The notes: generated from the sequence alone by a model not told the origin. Numbered from the stretch's first letter, positions 11,103 to 23,429 are shown. The stretch is DNA of 64,000 nt from Camelus bactrianus (GCF_048773025.1 NC_133572.1:4231001-4295000), one strand, 5' to 3'. Program-made: numbers and translations.

Positions 11103-11915
11103 CTTTGCACGAGCTGCGCACAGCTCAGAAGAACCGAGTACCGTGTGTGAGGCGGCACAGCGAATGAGAGAACCCCGGACACCAGCTCAGCGCGGCCTGG
11201 TTTCCAGCCCGTGCTTTACCCACGGTGAGTATCTCTTAGGTAACACGATAGAGGGTAATGCAAACTTGAGCCTCCCAGTTCACAAAGTATTAGGATTTAT
11301 TTCCTTTTTCAATAAAAACCTGAAAGGAAGCCTGAGGATCAGCGAAAGCGGAATCCTCCACTCGCTGGTTTACAAAACCCTGTGACCTCCAGAAGCACGT
11401 TCACATCAGAAAAGGCAATGTTGGCATCTGCTCCGATTTCCATTTGTTAAAAAAGCAACACATAAAATAATTATTTAGACATTTTCTGTTTATTAATGAG
11501 CCGCGTGAGAGCTTCCAAGAACACATCAGATGGTGATCAGAGCCACATGCTTGCGCCCAGTCCCCCAGTCATTTATCACCCAGTGGTTTTGGCCATTTTA
11601 CATTGTTTTCATTTTCATTCTTAAATAGTGCTTTTTTTTTTTTAACCCACAACCAATCTTTGAATAAAGATGGAAATATAAGGAACACCGATGGTGAAAT
11701 ATAACATTTTAACGCAGAGCATAAAAGTGGTAAAAAGAATTCAATACATTTACCTCTACATGATACTCACACAGATCCATAAATTACACACAACTGATCA
11801 AAACTATTACATGACATAAAAGATATTCTCACTACTCAAAATCAGTATTAAGGGAGGGCTATTATATCCAATTGTATCCAGTTGGCCTTTCATTTACTGG
11901 GAGGTAAAGATTGTC

Positions 11916-13680
11916 AGAGGATGGGGCCAAGATGGCGGAGCAGGAAGCGCCTGAGCTCACCTCCTCCCATGGACACACCAAAATTACAACAGTTTATAGA
12001 GCAACCACTGATGATAATCTAGCAGAATTAGGCCAGAATAGACTGGAATCTAGCAGAAAAGGTCAACAACTAAAGACACAAAGAAGGAACCACCCTGAGA
12101 TGGGTAAGAGGGGCAGAGACACCGTATGGTCAAGACCCCTCCCCTGGGGCAGGCGACCCCCAACTGGGAGGGTAATGACAACTACAGAGGTTCTCCCCAA
12201 GGAATGAGGGGTCCAAGCCCCACATCAGACTCAGCCTGGGGGCCCTGTGCTGGCAAGACGAGCCCCCAGAATGTTCGGCTTGGAAGGTCACTGGGGCTTA
12301 CTTTCAGGGGCGCCAGACGGCTGTGGGAAACAGAGGCTCTGCTCTTAAAGGATGCAGACAAAATCTCACAGCCTGCACGACCCAGGGCTGAAGCAGTCGT
12401 TTGAAAGGAACCCGGCCAGACCCACCTGCTGATCTTGGAGAGTCTCCTGGAGAGGCAGGAGGCGACTGGAAGTCTACCTGGGGACACAGACACTGGCAGC
12501 AGCCATTCTGGGGAGCTGGCAAGCGCCATGTTGGACTCCTCCCTCTAGGTTATGAGTGCCAGGACCCGCCCCACCCACCAGCTTGTTGGCACCAGTGCTG
12601 AGACACCTCAGGCCAAGTCAGACAACTAGCTGAGCAGGGACACGGCCCCACCCACCAGCAGGCTGGCTGCCTTAAGACACCCTGAGACTACAGCTGCCCC
12701 AGGACCCAGCTCTATCCACCAGGGGGGCCAGGACCCAGTCCACACACCAGTGCACCAGCACAAGCTTCAGGATACCCCAGGCTCTGCAGCCAGAGACCCC
12801 GGACCTGGCTCCACCCACCAGTGAGCTGGTGCTACACCTGGGACCACTGGGCTTACATCCTACCCACCAGCAAGCCTACACCAGCTCCAGCACCCCTGGG
12901 CTCTGCTGCCAGAGACCCCAGGACCCAGTGCCACCCACCAATGGGCCACAACTAGCAGCAGGACCAGCCTCACCCAGCAGTGGCCCCACACCTGCTCCAG
13001 GACCTCTAGACCCCACAGTCAGAGACCTCAGGACCCCCCTCCACCCACTAGTGGGCCAGCACTGACACCAGGACGTGGCATCATTCACCAGCCCAGGTCC
13101 ACCACAGCCCCGCAGCCCCCACGTCAGGACCCAGCCCAGCCAGAAGCAGGCTGGCACCAGCTCCAAGACACCTGGAATCCTTCAGCCAGCCACCGAGGAT
13201 CTAGCCCCACTCACCAGCAGGCCAACACCAGCTTTGGGACACCCTAGAACCCAAAGTCATCCAGTTCTTCTGGGGTGGCAAGAGCCAGCCACGCCCATCA
13301 GCAGGCCGACACTAGAGCCACAACCTGCCCACCCTAGAACCCGTCGCCACCCACAAGTGGGCCAGCACTAGCCCTGGGACACCCCTGGGCTCTCCAGCCG
13401 GCCACCTTATGACCCCGCCCTGCCCATCAGTGGCCAACAGCCTCCACACAAGGCATGCCTGGCAACCAACTGGACTGGAGGTTACGCCTACCAGACCACC
13501 CACAGCAGTCAGCCCTGCGGCAGAAGGACCCACACAACACATAAGGGGCGCCCCTAGAGCATGTAACTCTGGTGACCAGAGGGCAGTGCACTGCTGGGAC
13601 TCACAGGACCTCCTCTACAAAAGGCCACTTCTCCAAGGTTGGGAAGGGCAAAAAAAGGGGGTGAAGAGTTAGGAGTTACT
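11916..13680 (+). mobile_element. LINE-1 5'UTR-like segment with degenerate tandem units
   Basis: Begins AGAGGATGGGGCCAAGATGG; CCAAGATGGCGG is the YY1-type motif found at the 5' end of L1 elements, followed by GAGCTCACCTCC as in laurasiatherian L1. From about 12571 to 13510 a degenerate repeat recurs (CCACCCACCAGCAGGC..., CCAGGACCCAGC...). The closing ACAAAAGGCCACTTCTCCAA resembles the L1 sequence just before ORF1. ORF1 and nearly all of ORF2 are absent; the sequence passes to the 3' segments at about 13690. Family identity is from memory. Confidence 0.6.
12571..13510 (+). repeat. Degenerate tandem array (units about 40-100 bp)
   Basis: At least twelve units open with variants of CCACCCACCAG(C/T)(A/G)GGC, each followed by a variant of CCAGCAC or CCAGGACCC. 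Clear starts lie near 12571, 12647, 12811, 12860, 12930, 13040, 13208, 13289 and 13350. Unit length and sequence vary a good deal, so it is an old array rather than a fresh minisatellite. It lies inside the L1 5'UTR-like segment. Confidence 0.7.
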
Positions 13681-13689
13681 GATCAGTTA

Positions 13690-13905
13690 CAAACCTCTCA
13701 TTTTACAAATGTCCTTCCATGTCTTGGCTATTGTAAACAGTGCCTCTATGATCACTGGGGTGCATGTATCTTTTCAAATTAGAGTTTTCTCCGGACATAT
13801 GCCCAGGAGTGGGATTGCCAGATCATATGGTAACTCTGTTTTTAGTTTTTTAAGAAACCTCCATACTGTTCTCCACAGTGGCTGCACCAATTTACATTCC
13901 CACCT
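13690..13905 (-). mobile_element. Inverted LINE-1 ORF2 3' segment
   Basis: + strand CTTGGCTATTGTAAACAGTG, CCAGGAGTGGGATTGCCAGA and CAGTGGCTGCACCAATTTAC are the reverse complement of the ORF2 end seen in sense at 31540-31720 ([32 protein letters not shown]). It joins the sense 3' end at about 13905, a typical L1 5'-inversion. Confidence 0.9.
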
Positions 13906-14413
13906 AAACGTCCATCAACAAATGAGTGGATAAAGAAGATGTGCTAAAAACACAATGGAATACTACTCAGCCATAAAAATGAAATAATGCCATTTGCAGC
14001 AACTTGGATGGACCTGGAGATTATCAGACTAAATGAACTAAGTCAGACAGAGAAAGACAGATACCATGTATCACTTACATGTGGAATCTTTAAAAAATGA
14101 TACAAATGAACTTATTTACAAACCAGAAAGAGAGTCACAGACATAGAAAACAAACTATGGTTACCAAAAGGGATGGGATGAGGGGAGGGGTAAATTAGGA
14201 GTTTGGGATTAACAGATACACACTACTATATATAAAACAGATAAACAACAAGGACCTACTATATAGCACAGGGAACTATATTCAACATCTTATAATAACC
14301 TATAATGGAAAAGAATCTGAAATACATGTATGTGTGTGTGTGTATAACTGAATCACTTTGCTGTACATCTGAAACTAACACATTATAAGTCAACTATATC
14401 TCAATTAAAAAAA
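13906..14413 (+). mobile_element. LINE-1 ORF2 end and 3'UTR
   Basis: AACGTCCATCAACAAATGAG continues the ORF2 end in sense, through TACTACTCAGCCATAAAAAT and GGATGGACCTGGAGATTATC, to the 3'UTR and TCAATTAAAAAAAAACC. Same family as 31529-32249 and 286-596, with moderate divergence. Confidence 0.9.
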
Positions 14414-15479
14414 AACCTTCTATAAATTTAAAAATAAATAATAATCTGAAGTGGAAACTGACATGAGCTTGGAGAAAATAAAAAAGCCCCCGGAGTTAGG
14501 GTGTCCACAGGGCCAACGAGCCGTGACCTGAGGCACCAGCATGAACCAAGAATCCTCAGCACTGTGGACGGTAAAAGGAAAGGTCTCGAGAGAGGAGGGA
14601 GCAAGGTCACAGGTAGCAATAATCAGCTACAGCCCCACACAGGCTCCAAAGAGAAGTGAAAATTCAATCACTTGTCCTCACCTCATGGTGAGGATACAGA
14701 GAAGGAGATGTATATCTTAGGGATGAAGACAGCAAGAAAGAGGCCAGGAGAAGAGAGCAGAATCCCTGAGTGATCTTGACCCGCTCCAAACCTGGCAAGC
14801 GGTTGCAGGGGCTGAGGAGATGCAGGGGCCAAGGTGGGGCTTGCAAAAGGGGCCCCTAAGTCATCCGAAGGCTCTTTCTCAACAAAGCTTTCTTATGATT
14901 TCAGGGCAAGTGCATCACGAACATATGGATTTGACTGTATCTCCCTGCCCCCATCTTCCTCTCCTCCCACCAGAAAAAAACATATAGATTTCAAAATGAA
15001 AATGGAAAAAAATCCCAAAAGTACAGCCAGGGACCAAAATGCATAGGATGGTCTTAAACAAGCTGGGAACACGCTAGGAGAACAGTTGCAGCTGGTCAAC
15101 AAATTCAAATGGCAGTGCCACCCAGCCCCGCCATTAACACTGACAGCCAGGGATGTTCCTGCACTCAGGTGGGAGCAGACGTGTGGTCTGCCAGAAGGGA
15201 CTGGAAGAAACACCCCCCCCCCCGAATGTCTAACACTCAGCTGGGTGACGTGCCACACCATTTCCCGACAGTTCCAAGACTAACGTGTAGAGCTGGGTCC
15301 ACTTTTGTCCCCTAACTTATCAAAGGGTTGGTGTCCAGCTGTTCCCCATCTCCACTGGAAATGGAACAGGACGGCTTCCATTAGAGCAGAGGGAAGGCAA
15401 TTTAGACTTCAAAAGGAATGACCCGTTGTACCGCACTCATAGAACACAGCATAGTAAGCACATGGCTGTAAATCAATCT

Positions 15480-15670
15480 AGTCACAAATATTTATCAAGT
15501 GCCTCCTCCAGGAAGAGCTGCGCCATGTCAGACACCAAGCTAGACGATTTTCAGATATTATTCCCAGTCCTCACACCCCGTTTTCTAGATGAGGACTAAG
15601 ACTCAGAGACCAAGATCAGAAAGCCAGGAAGTGGCAGAACAAGAGTCAAACTCAAGTTTAGCCAATTCCA
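15480..15670 (-). repeat. MIR SINE
   Basis: + strand ATATTTATCAAGTGCCTCC, GATATTATTCCCAGTCCTCA, CTAGATGAGGACTAAGACTC and AGCCAGGAAGTGGCAGAACA follow reverse MIR order. Confidence 0.75.
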
Positions 15671-15858
15671 AATTTTTTCTTCATCCTTTGGAATTTCAGC
15701 TAAGTGCTGAAGGGAATTCTTTTTACTTCCCTGCCTCCAAAACTAGCACATTGTTTCATACTGAGTAAATGCTGAATGAATGAAGAAACCAGCACAAATT
15801 ATGGGTTCCACCACCAGGGTTCTAATACCCTACTTCATCAATTTAAATATTCACCGTT

Positions 15859-16090
15859 TGGGGGGAGTTTGGGACTGGCAGATACAAACTACTATGTGCA
15901 AAACAGATAAACAACAAGGTCCTACTGTGCAGCACAGGGAACTATATTCAATGGCTTGCAGTAAGCTGCAATGAAAAAGAATATGAAAAATAATGTGTAT
16001 ATATGTATATACATAACTGAATCACCATGCTGTATACCAGAAACTAACATAACATTGTAAATCAACTCTACTTCAATTAAAAAATGGGGG
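15859..16090 (+). mobile_element. LINE-1 3' end, 5'-truncated
   Basis: GGGGGGAGTTTGGGACTGGC, AGCACAGGGAACTATATTCA, AACTGAATCACCATGCTGTA and TTGTAAATCAACTCTACTTC: the last ~230 bp of the artiodactyl L1 3'UTR. Confidence 0.9.
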
Positions 16091-16745
16091 GAAATAAAAT
16101 AAATATTCACCTTCCTGAAGTAGTACATGAAATAAATGTGTGTCTTACACTCAGCAGGCTCTTAGAATCATGATCATCTCGAACCAAGACCAGTCTCTGA
16201 TGGAAGTGTAATGAACAGTGCGAGGCAGTGAGGGCTAAGTGCTGTATCCAGAGAGCAGACCAAAATCAGTGCAATCAACTTTACATTACGGGCTGAAAGA
16301 ATTTTGATGAGAGTGGAGAAGAGTCATTTGAGGCGTCTCTCTATGAAGAGCATACAGGTTTCTTAAAAGCAGGGATCTCATCTGGCTTTTTCTGTTTGCT
16401 CCCCAAGTTCCCAGTTTTCCGTATTATGCAAGAAGGAACAGTGGGTGTCTCCCCTCTGGAAGGATCAGAAAGTGAAGGAGAGCCCAAACCATCTCACATT
16501 TCTAGGGACTGCCTCCTAGAGGCAGAGGTTTGAATCAGATGGTCTCTGCAGAACCCTCCTAGATCCGACTTTTGTATCTGAAACGGGAAATCTGATGGGT
16601 CGCTCATCTGATTAATCACGGAAATTTCCTGTGCACTGACAGGGTCAAATCAAGAGCTCACTCAACAGGGGAACTTGCTGACTCGCTTCTCTCTGACCTA
16701 GCTTCCTTCTCCAATTCCACACTTCTGCTCACTGCCCCCTTCCCA

Positions 16746-16771
16746 AACACACACACACACACACACACACA
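16746..16771. repeat. (AC)n microsatellite
   Basis: Thirteen AC units. Confidence 0.95.
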
Positions 16772-17059
16772 AAGTTATTTAAAATTAACCTCCCGTCTCT
16801 ACTCTCAGTTTGCATAATCCAAAAAGCCTACTTTCTTCAGGGCGTACTCCATGGTTTTAGGGAACAGAGAATAATCACACATGCGGAAGAACCTTTAATA
16901 AGAAGTTCAACTGATCCTTTTCCCTTCGTAACGCTGCCCAGTAGGTGCGACAATTCAAAACCAATTCCTGCATGCTAGAAGTAATGGGTGAAAATCTGAT
17001 GAGGAACAGGACATTCACAGCATCTCAAAGACTCCCCACATAAATGTCTTAATAACTAC

Positions 17060-17562
17060 AAAGGAAAACCTGTAACCTCACCGTGGAGGAACCTGGTAGA
17101 CACCATCGTAACCCAGTGGTCAAAGCCAACATCACCGTAAAAGGGACATGCACAGGGCTCCTGTTGTGACGTATCGAAAAGGACGAACATCACTCGAGTA
17201 GGAGTCCCACTAAAGACGCATCAGCTGGATCTAGTCACGAGGAAGCATCAGACACACCCAAATTAGGAGACCTTGGACAAAACGACCCTTCAGTCTTCAA
17301 AAACGTCAGTGCCATGAAGACAAAAGATCACAAATTAAAGGAGACTGATGAGATCAACCAACCATACACTGTCGCACAGGACGTTCCTGGGACAACTGAT
17401 GTTTCAGGAGGGATTGTAGGCTAAGTAATGATATAACAGCAATGCTAAATTTCCTGGTTTTGAAAATGACACCGTAAGAAAAAAAAATCTTTCTTTTTAG
17501 AAACTACACACTGTAGTGTTCAGGGCTAAAGAAACACAATGTCTGCCACATCCTCTTAAATG

Positions 17563-17632
<70 letters not shown>

Positions 17633-17775
17633 TTATTCAGAGAGAAAGGGGACATCAGAGGAAACGTGGCAAAATGTGACCTGAGGAATCTGAGTGCTGA
17701 CAGGAAGGAGTTCTTTGTATTATTTTAAAAAATTTCCTGTAAGTGTGAAATTTTCAAAATAAAGAGGAAAAAAAC
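17060..17775 (+). mobile_element. Old LINE-1 (L1ME-type) 3'UTR
   Basis: GATCTAGTCACGAGGAAGCA, TCAGACACACCCAAATTAGG, GGAGTTCTTTGTATTATTTT and GTGTGAAATTTTCAAAATAA are the order seen in ancient L1ME-type 3'UTRs. It holds the TAA array at 17565. The 5' limit is uncertain. Confidence 0.65.
17565..17632. repeat. (TAA)n microsatellite, ~68 bp
   Basis: About 22 perfect TAA/ATA units inside the old L1 3'UTR. Long and uninterrupted, so likely polymorphic. Confidence 0.97.
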
Positions 17776-18991
17776 AAATAAAACCAATTTCTCCTCATTT
17801 TACAGGAGTCATTCAGCCCGTGCCCTGTCCCCTAAGTAGCAACGTCTGATTTCTTAGGCTCCAAAAGCCTTCAGAGAAGAAAACGGAGGCACCTCCATCG
17901 GCTTGTCCTACCGCCCCAGACGTCCCATCCTTCCTTCGCCTTCAGCAGGGACAACCAGTGAACACAGTGATGGTCAGAAACAATTATCTGAGCATCAAAC
18001 AGTTAGTGCGACAACCACCGCGAGGAAGTTAATAGCCTTTCACGTGGCGGCAGGATGCTCCTTCGCTTGTAAACACAACCAGCAGGGAAATGCAGCCAAA
18101 CCCACCCTCTGGCCTCAGGACCCGCGTGTCTTAAATCAGAGTTAACAAGGCAGGGCAGGTGCAGGGCACATTTTGAAGGAGGCTCTGAAAACAACAATGT
18201 TCCTGGAAGCAGTTCCTGGAGTGGGGAAAGGAAACCTTGATGACTTCGGGAGACACTGGAATAGGCTGCCAGGGGAGCCAATGGGCAGCCTTTCCTGGAC
18301 AGCCTTAAAAGAAGGGGAAATCGTCGAGGAAAATGTTACGATGCGTAGACTTTACTTTCAAGCACCTCATCATGCGAAGTGTGAGAGGACGTGTCCCACT
18401 TGACTGGAGCGGGGATGCTGGTGCCAGCCAGGAAGGCCCGGGCGTCCAGCAGGTGCTCTGCTCAGGAAGCCGGTGCTCACAGGTGGCTCTGCTGCCTGGC
18501 TTCTCTCTGACCACAAGCACAGCTCGGTTAATTAGCACGCAGCCGTCAGAAACGGATTTTCACGGGGGAAAGCTAACGGCCTGTTGACTAGCATAACCAA
18601 TGTCGGAAAAGAACCCTCGGCTGGTGAAATTAGAGGTATGCAAACAATGTGGGCTAAACAGACTTATCTCTGACATCCACCCAGCCATCCGTCCTTGCTT
18701 ATAAATATCCATGGATGTCTGCACCCCTCGTCCTAGAGATGGTGCCTCCGGCTGAACTCCTGACTGGCCCCACGTCCAGCTGAGTCTCTGGATTCTGTCT
18801 CCCCAACGTTCGTTATAAGGGAAACAAAATTCCATCTCTAGAACTGAGGTTTCTGCCTAGAGTGAATCTTTCATGCAAGGAGATGGTCAGAGAATACAAA
18901 AGAACAGTTTTTGATATTATACATATATAATTAAATAAATATAAATATATAAACAGTTGGGACACCCTGAACAAGTCGTGTGAACTTTCTC

Positions 18992-19013
18992 TTTTTTTTT
19001 TTTTTTTTTTTTT
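18992..19013. repeat. T homopolymer (22)
   Basis: Twenty-two T after a short CT-rich stretch. It could be the A tail of a minus-strand retroelement, but no SINE or L1 body is recognisable beside it. Confidence 0.9.
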
Positions 19014-19194
19014 GCTCTTGTTAGTAAACGTCACTTACTTCAAAACTTCTTTAGAGGCTACCAGCGTCTATCAAAAAAGAACTGTGCGTGACTGAGGCGG
19101 CTTCGGTCAGCCTGCAGCAGATGAAGGGGGTGTGGTCCTGCAGACGCAGAGGGGCCGGCGGCAGGATGAGCTGTGGGCAGGCCCTTGTGTTAAG

Positions 19195-19900
19195 GATTTC
19201 TAACTTAATTCTAGCATGGTCTGAGGCTATATGCCATATGACCTCAATTTTGAAAAACCACTGGAACTTGTTTTCGGGCTAGAATGCGGTTTAGCTCAGT
19301 AAACGGTCCATGTGCCCTTGAAAATAATGTGTTTGCTGCAGTTTGGATGCCTTGTTTGATAAATATCAACTAGGATAAGGTATTCACGATGCTGTTGAAA
19401 TCTATATCCTAATTGTCCCCTTGTTCTGCTCATTACTGAGGGGGCCGCAATCACCAAATACAACTGCGGCTTTATCTCTTTTTTTCTGTTTTGCATTGTG
19501 AAGCTGTTTTCCGGTACAACACAGTCCTAAACAGGACTGTTACATCTTTTTCGTGAGTTGGCCCTTTTATCTACATAAATATTACCCACATCTCTGATAA
19601 TATTCCTTGCCCTAAAGCCTGCTTCATCTGATATCAATACAGCCCCTTCAGCTTTCTTTTGATTATTATTTACATGGTATATCTTTTCCATCCTTTTACT
19701 TTTAACCTGTCTGTTCCTTTAGAGTTAAAATATGGTCCCAGTAGGCGGCATATCGTTGGGTATCACTTTCTCATCCGATCTAACAATTTCTACCTCTTAC
19801 TTTTGGTGTTCAGGCCATTTGTACTAATACAATTACCAGTATGGTTGGGTTTAAGGCTACCGTCTTGCTAGTCATCTTGTTCTTGTTCAGAGCAACTGTA
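19195..19900 (-). mobile_element. Old LINE-1 ORF2 fragment, antisense
   Basis: + strand GGCCCTTTTATCTACATAAA, TCTCTGATAATATTCCTTGC, TTCAGCTTTCTTTTGATTAT, CTTTTCCATCCTTTTACTTT and TTTGTACTAATACAATTACC are the reverse complement of a well-known L1 ORF2 region. Broken in every frame; an old L1M copy. Confidence 0.8.
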
Positions 19901-20009
19901 GGGCTAAGCTCATTCTTTCAGGGACTACCTCCCTCCTTATTGTCGAATGTCTGAAAACAGTTTTCACACATCTATTTAAATAGGTTTCTAGTTGTTTATG
20001 GCAGAAAAG

Positions 20010-20135
20010 CTGGTCCTGTACCAGATACTCCGTAACAATCAGATGTGGAAGCAGGGAATCTGCATTTAACTGGTTTCCCAGGCGATTCCAGTGTGCTGCT
20101 GGAACTGGGAACCTCTGCTTAAACTCAAGGGGCAC
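20010..20135 (+). mobile_element. MER5-type hAT-Charlie DNA transposon relic
   Basis: GGGAATCTGCATTTAACTGG, CCCAGGCGATTCCAGTGTGC and GGGAACCTCTGCTT match the 3' half of MER5-like non-autonomous hAT elements, which end ...GAGAACCACTG. The 5' half is barely recognisable. Confidence 0.55.
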
Positions 20136-20886
20136 AAGTTGAAATGCGTTAGGGTAAAGGGACATAGTGGAAATGTGAGACAACAGGGAATGTTGGGGGT
20201 TCTGGGGAACTAGAAAGCGTAGGTTCCAACTGAAAATATGCATATTTAATGTTTTAAAAACATCTTTTGGATACTTTTTAAAATGTCTATTGGCTGAAAT
20301 CTTCCCTCCAGTTACCAGTTTGCAACATCCGTGATTGTCCACATGCCTCTTTAAAATGGGGTGCCAGAATTGAGCAGAGTGCCGCAGAGTGGACTGACCA
20401 CTCAAGGGGGTGACACCACAATCACCTACCTCCGCACCCAAGTCCGTTACTTCAGGGTGAGACAAGTTCATGTCTGGCAATACACTGAGAGCTCATGTTT
20501 AGCTGTGGCCAACTTCCCACCTCCTCCCCCATCTCTGTCACACAGTCGCCTGCCAAACCAGGTTCCTTTGGCCCTGTACCATGTTAACTGCCTTTCCATT
20601 TACCACTGTTAAATGTCGCCTGTTGGTTTTGACTCAAGGTTCCTTCTCGTCAAGAACACTTTGGATCTCGATTCTGTTCTCTTTCAAGGAACCAGTGGAA
20701 AATCCGATGTGTGCCTCCCCTTCTCAAGGACCCAAAACCTGTGACTAGACCCCAAGACACAGCTGCCTGACTGATGCTGGCCAATCAGTGCTGCCTTCTT
20801 CTTCATAATCTCTTCCCCCAGGAGAACAGAGAACAGAAGGAGATGAAGCACAAACAGGTAAACCTAGCTCTTAGAGAGAATCGTGG

Positions 20887-21010
20887 TGGGGGTGGTTATA
20901 GCTCAGTGGTGGAGCACATGCTTAGCATGCATGAGGTCCTGGGTTCAATCCCCAGTTCCTCCATTAAAAAATAAATAAAATAAAATAAACAATTTTTAAT
21001 AATCAAAAAA
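20887..21010 (+). mobile_element. tRNA-derived SINE, camelid VIC type (best preserved copy)
   Basis: GGGGGTGGTTATAGCTCAGT at the 5' end, A box TAGCTCAGTGGTGG, B box GGTTCAATCCC, CCTCCATT and an AAATAAATAAAATAAAATAA tail. The RNA polymerase III box layout shows the tRNA origin, but the body does not fold as a functional tRNA gene and has an A-rich 3' tail. This is the strongest camelid marker in the window. Confidence 0.92.
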
Positions 21011-21469
21011 AGAAGAGAACTTAAAAAAAGAGAAAGGACTGTGGCAGAAGGCCAGGGGATGGTGAATTTGCGACCTGTGTGTGGATTTCATATACACGTC
21101 CCCATGAAACCCCCTCCCGCTCATCGCCCCAGGTAACAGGTGACATTGAAAATGGAGACAACGGGGCCACCCTAGAGCAGGGCTGTGGGCTCACTGCTCC
21201 TGCCTGGCTTTCACTCAGAAGCCCCAGCTCTGCTGCTAATTAGCCCTGTGTCCTCAGGCTACTGGGCTGTCTTCCCCAACTTCGGTTTCCTCATCTGAGG
21301 TCTCGTCTCCCAGAAGCTCTGCTCCTTCTTTCACCCAGGCACCCTCTCTCCACCAGAGACCCAGCCCGGGCCTCATTTCCCCGAGGCCTTGCTTCGCCCT
21401 GGCTCTCACAGACTCCTGGGAAAAGCAGTTAGGGGAACTCTCCCTACCCCTCACGTAACGTTCTTCAAG

Positions 21470-21985
21470 TCTGATCTCACCAGTTCCCTACTTAAAACCC
21501 TCCCGCATCACTTACGCTAAGTATTTAAGGCTGATGATCTGTTGCCGCCAGGCCTTTCCCACCTCACACCCTGCCACCCCATCTCCCCCAAGAAAACTCT
21601 TCATTCCAGCCACATTCTGCTCCTTGCAAGCCCCTGAATGAGGTGCTTTTCCAGCCCTTCCTGCCTTAATTCGCGCTGATCTCCCAGCCCGAATGCCCAT
21701 TCCCCTTTTACATCAAGTCCTTACTCAAACCTCAGCTCAGTCATTGTATCTTCCGAGAGGCCCTCCCCCGACTGATTGGGGGCCCCTCTTGTTCCCCCGG
21801 AGCACGTCCTGTCTGAGTGCTCATCACGCATCTGTAAGGAAGAAGCCTTCTTTTCTCCAGGTTGACCGTAAGCTGCTTGAGGGCCAGGACTTTTCAGCAC
21901 CACCGCCTGGACAGTTCCTGCCACAGTGCAGGCGCGGGCTGAAGCACTGGGTGTCCTGATTAACAAGCGAAAGGATGAACAAGTC
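21470..21985 (+). mobile_element. L2 LINE 3' region
   Basis: TCCCTACTTAAAACCCTCCC, CTCAAACCTCAGCTCAGTCA, GAGAGGCCCTCCCCC and GTAAGCTGCTTGAGGGCCAG are L2 3'-end landmarks in order. Non-coding, ancient. Confidence 0.8.
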
Positions 21986-23393
21986 ACAGCATGCGGTCCC
22001 GGTCCTGGCCTGCCGGCCCAGCTCAGGCTCAGGCTCCTGGACTCTGCATCCCAGCTGGGAGCTCCGTGTCAGACGTCCCGGGGTGACTCCCCTGGCCTCC
22101 CTCAGCTCCCCACCCTCTTTCTAAGTCCTCTCCCCCAGCAGGACAAGTTAAATGGAAGAAAGACTAGGACATCTCCCCTCCTCTGTCCCTACACAACGGC
22201 CTCACAACCAAGGAGGAACCTCACTCCCAGACTGCTGCCCGAGAGAGGCCCTCTGGAGCCTGGAATCCAAGACGTCGGGAAGCCTGGAGAAACATCAGTG
22301 AGGAGATCCATCCCGGCCAGCCCTCACCCAGCCTCTCTCCTGCAGTTTGCTCACTGCTTGAAGTCCTCAACCCACTAGCTGTTTACTTCTCAACCCTGAG
22401 CTCAGGGGCATCTGCAGTTTAGCTGGAGCCGTGGACAGACAAGGCTGCACTCTGCTAGACTTGCAGGAGCATAAACAGCCTGCCAGGCCGAACTGTGCAC
22501 GGCCCTCCCCAGCACCACCCACCCTGAGCCTATCAACTCCTCCATCGCTTTCCAAGACCATCTCCAGCAGGCCCGGAGCATGGCACCCTGTCCCCAAGCC
22601 CAGAAGACACCCCTAGGGGTGACTGGGTCTACGATAGCTGGGGTGCACTGGCAAGGAAAGGAGATGGAAGGAAACGGGGTTAGTGGGGGAGGGTTATTGG
22701 GGGAAAGGGAAGGAGAAAGTTCAAGGGGACCAGAGAGGTTTAGAGGGAGTTGCCCACAGCTGTGAAGTCTGGAGATAAATCTCTCAGGCCCTGGGGGCTT
22801 GGGGAGGGCTGAGGAGACAGCCTCGGGGGAGCTGTCACAGCTGGAAATGCCCTCCAGGGCCAGGCTCCAAACGATGGTAAACTGCACTGGTCAGGCACAC
22901 CCGCTGCCCCTCCACCCATAAGAAAGGAGAAAGAAAAGAAAAGGAGGGCAAGTTGGACAAGTCCTTGAGAGTCACTCTCCTAAGGACTGTCTGGCTCTAC
23001 CACCACCACTCCTCCTTCCAAAAGCATCTTCACTTACATAGAATCATGCCCAGGTCTCCAGGGAGGAAGGCCGACACCACAGGAGGGGGAAATGTACAGC
23101 AATGGAGCTCCGATCGGGGGCGCGGTGCTGGGCGGGCTCCCTGCTCATCATCCCCAGTGGGGAGCCCACTCTGCATCTCACCCATCCTCACGGCTCCCTG
23201 GAAACTATCATCACCTTTCACAGACAGCACCGAGCTGCCCCTCTGGCCCACAGCACCTCCATCACCCAGGGTCTACCTGGAGGATCTATGCTTCTGGACA
23301 GTGTGCAGATAAGAGCCCCAGTTACCATGGAGAGCGAAGCGCTGAAGGCAATACACCATGACAACAAGGCAGAAAGACCCGTCCAGTCCTCCT

Positions 23394-23394
23394 G

Positions 23395-23428
<34 letters not shown>

Positions 23429-23429
23429 A

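Noticed and set aside
12829-13371. Proline-rich protein frames in the tandem array
   Set aside because: The regular proline/threonine pattern comes from the CCACCCACCAG repeat in the DNA and not from a protein family.
12571-13510. CRISPR-like or minisatellite array
   Set aside because: Units vary in length and sequence and have no constant repeat/spacer alternation; the context is an L1 5'UTR in a mammal genome.
15177-15230. Short C-run near 15211 as a regulatory motif
   Set aside because: A run of ten C alone is common in this GC-rich intron and lies far from any exon.
20887-20975. tRNA gene
   Set aside because: A and B boxes are present, but the body has an A-rich 3' tail, lacks a good acceptor stem pairing, and recurs as a SINE elsewhere in the window.
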